Origin: Alphaproteobacteria bacterium
GTDB lineage: Bacteria; Pseudomonadota; Alphaproteobacteria; Micavibrionales; Micavibrionaceae
NCBI GenBank assembly: GCA_021776015.1
Contig: JAJFGT010000062.1
Location: forward strand, 1 to 10,373
Direction of reading: 5' to 3'
Length of the DNA: 10,373 bases
Shown: one piece after another, positions 7,127-10,373 of the stretch
Position numbering within the stretch: the first letter of the stretch is position 1
How the letters are laid out: each line of letters opens with the position of its first letter
Made by a program: the position numbers and the translations under genes
Notes under the pieces: generated by a model
What the model saw: the letters and a program-made list of their open reading frames with translations, nothing else
The model's database searches: none
Told to the model about the DNA's origin: nothing

Positions 7127-7905
7127 GTCTCGTTTAACACATTGTCTAGAACATCCAAAACGTAATGAAATAAATCTCTATCACAATGATATTCTTTTTC
7201 ATATTTTATAAGTCTATCGGACTGCCATTGATAAGAGTCATTCTTATGTTTGTAAATCATTTTTTTATATAATGAAGGGGGACATTCAATATGAACAGCA
7301 CTCAAGATGGCGATACCCTTACCAACACAACAGGAGAGAATAGCAGGAGGCATCCCTTTCAAATCAGCATAACGAGCTAAGACAATTGTTTGACTCTCTT
7401 TTTTCGGTTCAGAGAAAAATGGGCCAGCTCTGTAAAGGGTCGTTCCTGTCTTTTTCTCTTCTATACCATAAGCAAGGTGAACAACTTGCTCCCATGAATG
7501 AGAGGGATTATTCTTTTCTAAAAATTCATAGATAGGGCCATGAGCTGTTCCTTCATAAAAGGACAACTCACGAGGCTCACATATTTCATCATCACATCCT
7601 TTTTTCCATTCAATATGAGAACAAGCATAATAAGATCCGCCGCATATACCTAAATACAATCCTCCTTGTTCAACATAATTTTTTATTTTTATATTTGCTA
7701 ACCCATTTAATGCCTCACAGAAATAGAGATCCTCTCCTCCTGGAATAACAAATAAATCAACTTCAAATGTTAAACATCCTTCAACGATATCATCAACATC
7801 ACAAAAAGATATTTGAGCATTAGGCAAGGCAATTTGAAAAGCTACCAATAGATGGGCGTTATTATTAGACTCAACATAATCTTGATAAATCAGTATTTTT
7901 TTCAT
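7123..7905 (-). CDS. BPL_N-type glutamine-amidotransferase-like protein (first copy)
   Basis: A 260-residue soluble protein with a class I amidotransferase-like (BPL_N) fold. The motifs run VIPGGED (53-59), then GGLYLGICGGSYYAC with C88 as the candidate nucleophile, GTAHGPI (119-125), VLARYADLKGMPPAIL, and LSAVHIE with H205 and E207 in the H-x-E arrangement of the family. A complete Cys-His-Glu triad is therefore visible, unlike in the next gene. I chose ATG 7905: GAGAG lies about 7 bases upstream, whereas the TTG at 7911, which overlaps the recF stop, has almost no spacing. No biotin-ligase domain is attached. The gene follows recF with no gap to speak of and overlaps the next gene by ATGA, so it belongs to the dnaN-recF operon. 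Substrate and reaction are unknown. Confidence 0.85.
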   Translation of the reverse strand: MKKILIYQDYVESNNNAHLLVAFQIALPNAQISFCDVDDIVEGCLTFEVDLFVIPGGEDLYFCEALNGLANIKIKNYVEQGGLYLGICGGSYYACSHIEWKKGCDDEICEPRELSFYEGTAHGPIYEFLEKNNPSHSWEQVVHLAYGIEEKKTGTTLYRAGPFFSEPKKESQTIVLARYADLKGMPPAILSCCVGKGIAILSAVHIECPPSLYKKMIYKHKNDSYQWQSDRLIKYEKEYHCDRDLFHYVLDVLDNVLNET

Positions 7906-7907
7906 GA

Positions 7908-9074
7908 TCAAGCTCTCTGTTTTAAGAGATCAGTTAGAACTTTTCCATTCTGAACCTCAAAAAATTGAGTCTCTGAGGCAATAGCACTAAAAATATCTCT
8001 ATCCGTTCCTGTTATCCAAACCTGACCTCCCATATTTTTTAAAACTTGGAAAAGAGTTAATCGACGATTTTCATCGAGATGAGCAGTAACCTCATCTAAC
8101 AATACAATAGGAGGTCGTCCTTGATCTGCTAAAAGTAATTGGGCATGAGCAAGTATCAATCCAATCAAAAGAGCTTTTTGCTCTCCTGTTGAGCAGTATC
8201 GTGCTTCTATGTTCTTATCTGCATAGACAACTTGAAGATCTGTACGATGAGGCCCTATAGATGCTCGACCTGTCATCATATCAACCTCTCTCGAAGCTTC
8301 TAGAGCTTTTAAAAAGAGATCTTCAACCTCTATGGCTGCTTTGTTTTTAAGGTGATCTTCTAAGGTCCCTTGACAGGATAATCTTGCGTATGGAAACGTA
8401 CTTCCTTTATGTTTTAAACACGCCTCTTGAAGACGCTCCAAAAAAGAAATACGTGCAGCAACAATCGCAACGCCTGTTTCTGCCATTTGTAGTTCCAGAC
8501 TCTTCAGCCATAAAGGATCTGCTGTGCTTTTCCCTTTTTCTTTATCTTCTCTCAGAAGCTTAGATCTCTGACTCAGTGTATTTTCATATCGTATAATACG
8601 CCCTGCATGAGCAGGATCATATGTCAGAAGAAGACGGTCCATAAAGCGACGGCGTTCTGAAGCCCCTTCACGAAAAAGACTATCCATTTGAGGTGTTAAC
8701 CAAATACAGGATAAATAATCCGTTAGAAAAATCTGATTTTTTACCACTTCTCCTTGTATTTTAATGGTACGGCGATCATTATGGGTGTTTTTACCTGTTC
8801 CAATTTTGATATCTCCAAAATCTGTATGAACAGATGTAGAGATACCCCAACTATGAGATGGAGAATGCTCTAAACTTTCTCGTTTTTGTAATTCATCGGC
8901 TTTGGCATTCCTAAGGCCTCTCCCTGGAGAAAGATAAGAAACCGCTTCTAAAAGATTTGTTTTGCCTGCACCATTATGTCCCGTTAGAGCAATAAAACCA
9001 CTCTCTAGATTCGACAGAGACGCGGTTTCATAATTCCTAAAATAAGACAGGTCTATGGATTTAATATATGACAT
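7908..9074 (-). CDS. recF: DNA replication and repair protein RecF
   Basis: RecF is the SMC-like ATPase that, with RecO and RecR, loads RecA onto gapped DNA at stalled forks. The 388 residues are slightly longer than E. coli RecF (357), as is common in alphaproteobacteria. The N-terminus IDLSYFRNYE is typical. Walker A is at 32-39 (GHNGAGKT) and the REGASERRRFMDRLL block at about 135-149. The signature motif is STGEQK (295-300), and Walker B with the catalytic acid is IVLLDE (323-328), followed by AHLDENRR. All ATPase motifs look intact. The ATG at 9074 has GGGA four bases upstream and lies 20 bp after the dnaN stop, so recF is probably transcribed from the dnaN promoter. It ends in TGA at 7910-7908, immediately before the first BPL_N gene. 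Confidence 0.97.
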   Translation of the reverse strand: MSYIKSIDLSYFRNYETASLSNLESGFIALTGHNGAGKTNLLEAVSYLSPGRGLRNAKADELQKRESLEHSPSHSWGISTSVHTDFGDIKIGTGKNTHNDRRTIKIQGEVVKNQIFLTDYLSCIWLTPQMDSLFREGASERRRFMDRLLLTYDPAHAGRIIRYENTLSQRSKLLREDKEKGKSTADPLWLKSLELQMAETGVAIVAARISFLERLQEACLKHKGSTFPYARLSCQGTLEDHLKNKAAIEVEDLFLKALEASREVDMMTGRASIGPHRTDLQVVYADKNIEARYCSTGEQKALLIGLILAHAQLLLADQGRPPIVLLDEVTAHLDENRRLTLFQVLKNMGGQVWITGTDRDIFSAIASETQFFEVQNGKVLTDLLKQRA

Positions 9075-9094
9075 AGATCCCAGATATACTGATG

Positions 9095-10213
9095 TTATAC
9101 GCGCAAAGGCATGATCACATAGAGCGAAGATGCATCACTTGCATCTTTAATAATGGTAGGAGAAGAGGAATCTGCAACACAAATATGGCATCCTTCTCCT
9201 TCTATCAAACTTGTGATATCCAGTAGATAACGAGCATTAAATCCAATTTCAATATCAGAGATATCCGAGGTTACTTCTATATCTTCTGTCGCCGATCCTG
9301 CATCTGGAGAATTCGCAGATAATGTCATTGTTTTACCATTGAGTGTCACTTTAAGTGCTCGTGATTTTCCATCTGAAATGGTTGAAACACGATCAATAGC
9401 TCCTGTAAAAACTTTTGGATTTACTTCGATAATTTTATCATTTTTTGTAGGAATAACGCGTGTATAGTCAGGGAAAGTTCCATCAATTAGCTTTGTTGTC
9501 AAAACAATATGATCAAATGCAAAGCGGATTTTATTTTCCGAGAGTGAAATATTCACAGTATCTGCAACTTCATCTATTAATTTCCGAATTTCACCAACCG
9601 CTTTACGGGGTAAAATAATTCCTGGCATGTCTTCCGCACCTTTAGGGAGAGGCATATCAAATTGTGCCAAGCGATGACCATCTGTTGCCACAGCACGAAG
9701 CACAGCAACATTGTTTTTCTCAGCGGCATGAAGATATATACCATTCAGGTAATAACGAGTTTCTTCCGTTGACATAGCGAATCTCGTATGATCAATAATG
9801 GTACGGAAATCGCTCGCAGGAAGCGCAAATGCAACAGGAAGCTCATCTTGCACAAGCTGAGGAAAATCTTCAACAGGCAAACAACTCAAACAGAATTTAG
9901 AACGGTTCGCTTCAACAGTCATAAAATTACCAGAAGAATCCAGTTTTAACGTTACAATTGAGTCATCTGGAAGTTTTCGAATAATATCAAGAAGTGTTAC
10001 AGCAGGAACTGTTTTTTACCCCTCTTCTGTAACCGTTGCCGCCACAGATTCATTGATCTCAAGATCCATATCTGTTGTACAGAGGCTTAAAGCTCCATCT
10101 GCAACTATTATCTTCACATTAGCCAAAATGGGAATTGTATTTTTACGCTCTACAACAGATTGAACATGGTTAAGAGAACGAAGCAATGTAGTGCGATCAA
10201 TTGAAAAAATCAT
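9095..10213 (-). pseudogene. dnaN: DNA polymerase III beta subunit (sliding clamp), interrupted by an in-frame TAA
   Basis: DnaN is the ring-shaped clamp that tethers DNA polymerase III and is essential in bacteria. The frame covers 372 codons, the normal length, and is open except for TAA at 10018-10016 (codon 66); the sequence reads TEEG-stop-KTVPAVTLLDIIRKLPDD, which aligns with the family without a shift. Recognisable blocks are HVQSVVERKNTIPIL (16-30), STEETRYYLNG (148-158), ATDGHRLA (176-183), FPDYTRVIP, FNARYLLD and the terminal MPLRV. All three clamp domains are otherwise present. The next in-frame ATG, at 9922 (codon 98), has no clear ribosome-binding site and would lose most of domain I. 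The start at 10213 has AGGA ten bases upstream. A sequence error, a suppressed stop or a second dnaN elsewhere are the alternatives to true loss. recF follows after 20 bp. Confidence 0.95.
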
Positions 10214-10259
10214 GATCTTTAAATCCTATAGTTTTAAGAGTTTCAAATTATCTTAATCA

Positions 10260-10287
10260 TTTATAGCATATAGAGATAAACTGCCAA
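10260..10287 (-). promoter_or_regulatory. Sigma70-type promoter of the dnaN-recF-BPL_N operon
   Basis: On the minus strand TTGGCA (10287-10282, five of six of the -35 consensus) is followed after 16 bp by TATAAA (10265-10260, five of six of the -10 consensus). TGC directly precedes the -10, giving an extended -10 element. Transcription would start near 10253, about 40 bases before the dnaN ATG. This is the best promoter in the window. Confidence 0.7.
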
Positions 10288-10294
10288 GAAGTTT

Positions 10295-10320
10295 CCCATA
10301 GATATCTTAGGATATCCCAT
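10295..10320. promoter_or_regulatory. Candidate operator upstream of the dnaN promoter
   Basis: Two self-complementary GATATC sites (10301-10306, 10311-10316) are spaced 10 bp apart, one helical turn. They are flanked by two CCCAT direct repeats (10295-10299, 10316-10320) spaced 21 bp apart, two turns. The block ends 7 bp upstream of the dnaN -35 box. Such helically phased half-sites suggest a regulator-binding site, but no known consensus, including the DnaA box, is matched. Confidence 0.3.
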
Positions 10321-10328
10321 TTTCTTAC

Positions 10329-10346
10329 CTAAAAATCAGTTTTTAG
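10329..10346. repeat. Perfect 7-bp inverted repeat upstream of dnaN
   Basis: CTAAAAA and TTTTTAG are separated by the 4-base loop TCAG. Next to it TGCTC (10347-10351) and GAGCA (10357-10361) form a second small hairpin. The stretch from 10214 to the end of the window holds no gene that I can support; these hairpins could belong to the end of a gene beyond the edge or to the dnaN control region. Confidence 0.4.
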
Positions 10347-10373
10347 TGCTCATGAGGAGCATAATAGAGCTTT

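Noticed and set aside
7906..7911. TTG start of the first BPL_N gene
   Set aside because: It has only about two bases between the GAGAG element and the start; ATG 7905 is better spaced and is a standard start codon.
9923..10015. Spacer between two separate genes within dnaN
   Set aside because: It continues the clamp sequence in frame (KTVPAVTLLDIIRKLPDD), so both fragments belong to one gene with an internal stop.
10214..10373. Replication origin with DnaA boxes next to dnaN
   Set aside because: No TTATCCACA-like boxes or AT-rich repeat clusters typical of an origin are visible, and dnaA is not in the window.

Overview
The window looks like a stretch of chromosome from an AT-rich (about 38-40% GC by eye) alphaproteobacterium. 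Three points support this: the DnaN protein ends in MPLRV, dnaN is followed directly by recF, and the RecF signature reads CSTGEQK. The paired MotB-like membrane proteins and the low GC would fit an acetic-acid-bacterium relative (Acetobacteraceae, Commensalibacter-like), but that placement is inference. I see no insertion sequences, tRNAs, rRNAs, CRISPR arrays or phage genes.

Left half, plus strand. Two MotB-like, membrane-anchored proteins lie back to back at 4-726 and 728-1561; only the second has an OmpA-like peptidoglycan-binding domain. Next come a ScsB/DsbD-type thiol:disulfide transporter (1620-3734) and, 19 bp later, a HIT-family nucleotide-binding protein (3754-4140). A short gene of unknown function (4271-4633) has its own candidate promoter. 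The YifB/ComM AAA+ protein (4735-6279) is full length in sequence but has an in-frame TAA at codon 106.

Right half, minus strand, read from right to left. dnaN (10213-9095) has a good sigma70-like promoter but an in-frame TAA at codon 66. It is followed by recF (9074-7908) and then two homologous BPL_N-type (glutamine-amidotransferase-like) proteins. The recF/BPL_N junction is immediate and the two BPL_N genes overlap by ATGA, so all four genes probably form one operon. This operon converges with comM, with only 10 bp between the stop codons.

The most notable points are the two same-type (TAA) single-codon interruptions, one of them in a gene that is essential in bacteria, and the pair of uncharacterised BPL_N genes translationally linked to the clamp/recombination operon. 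Many of the remaining genes are ordinary housekeeping or envelope genes.
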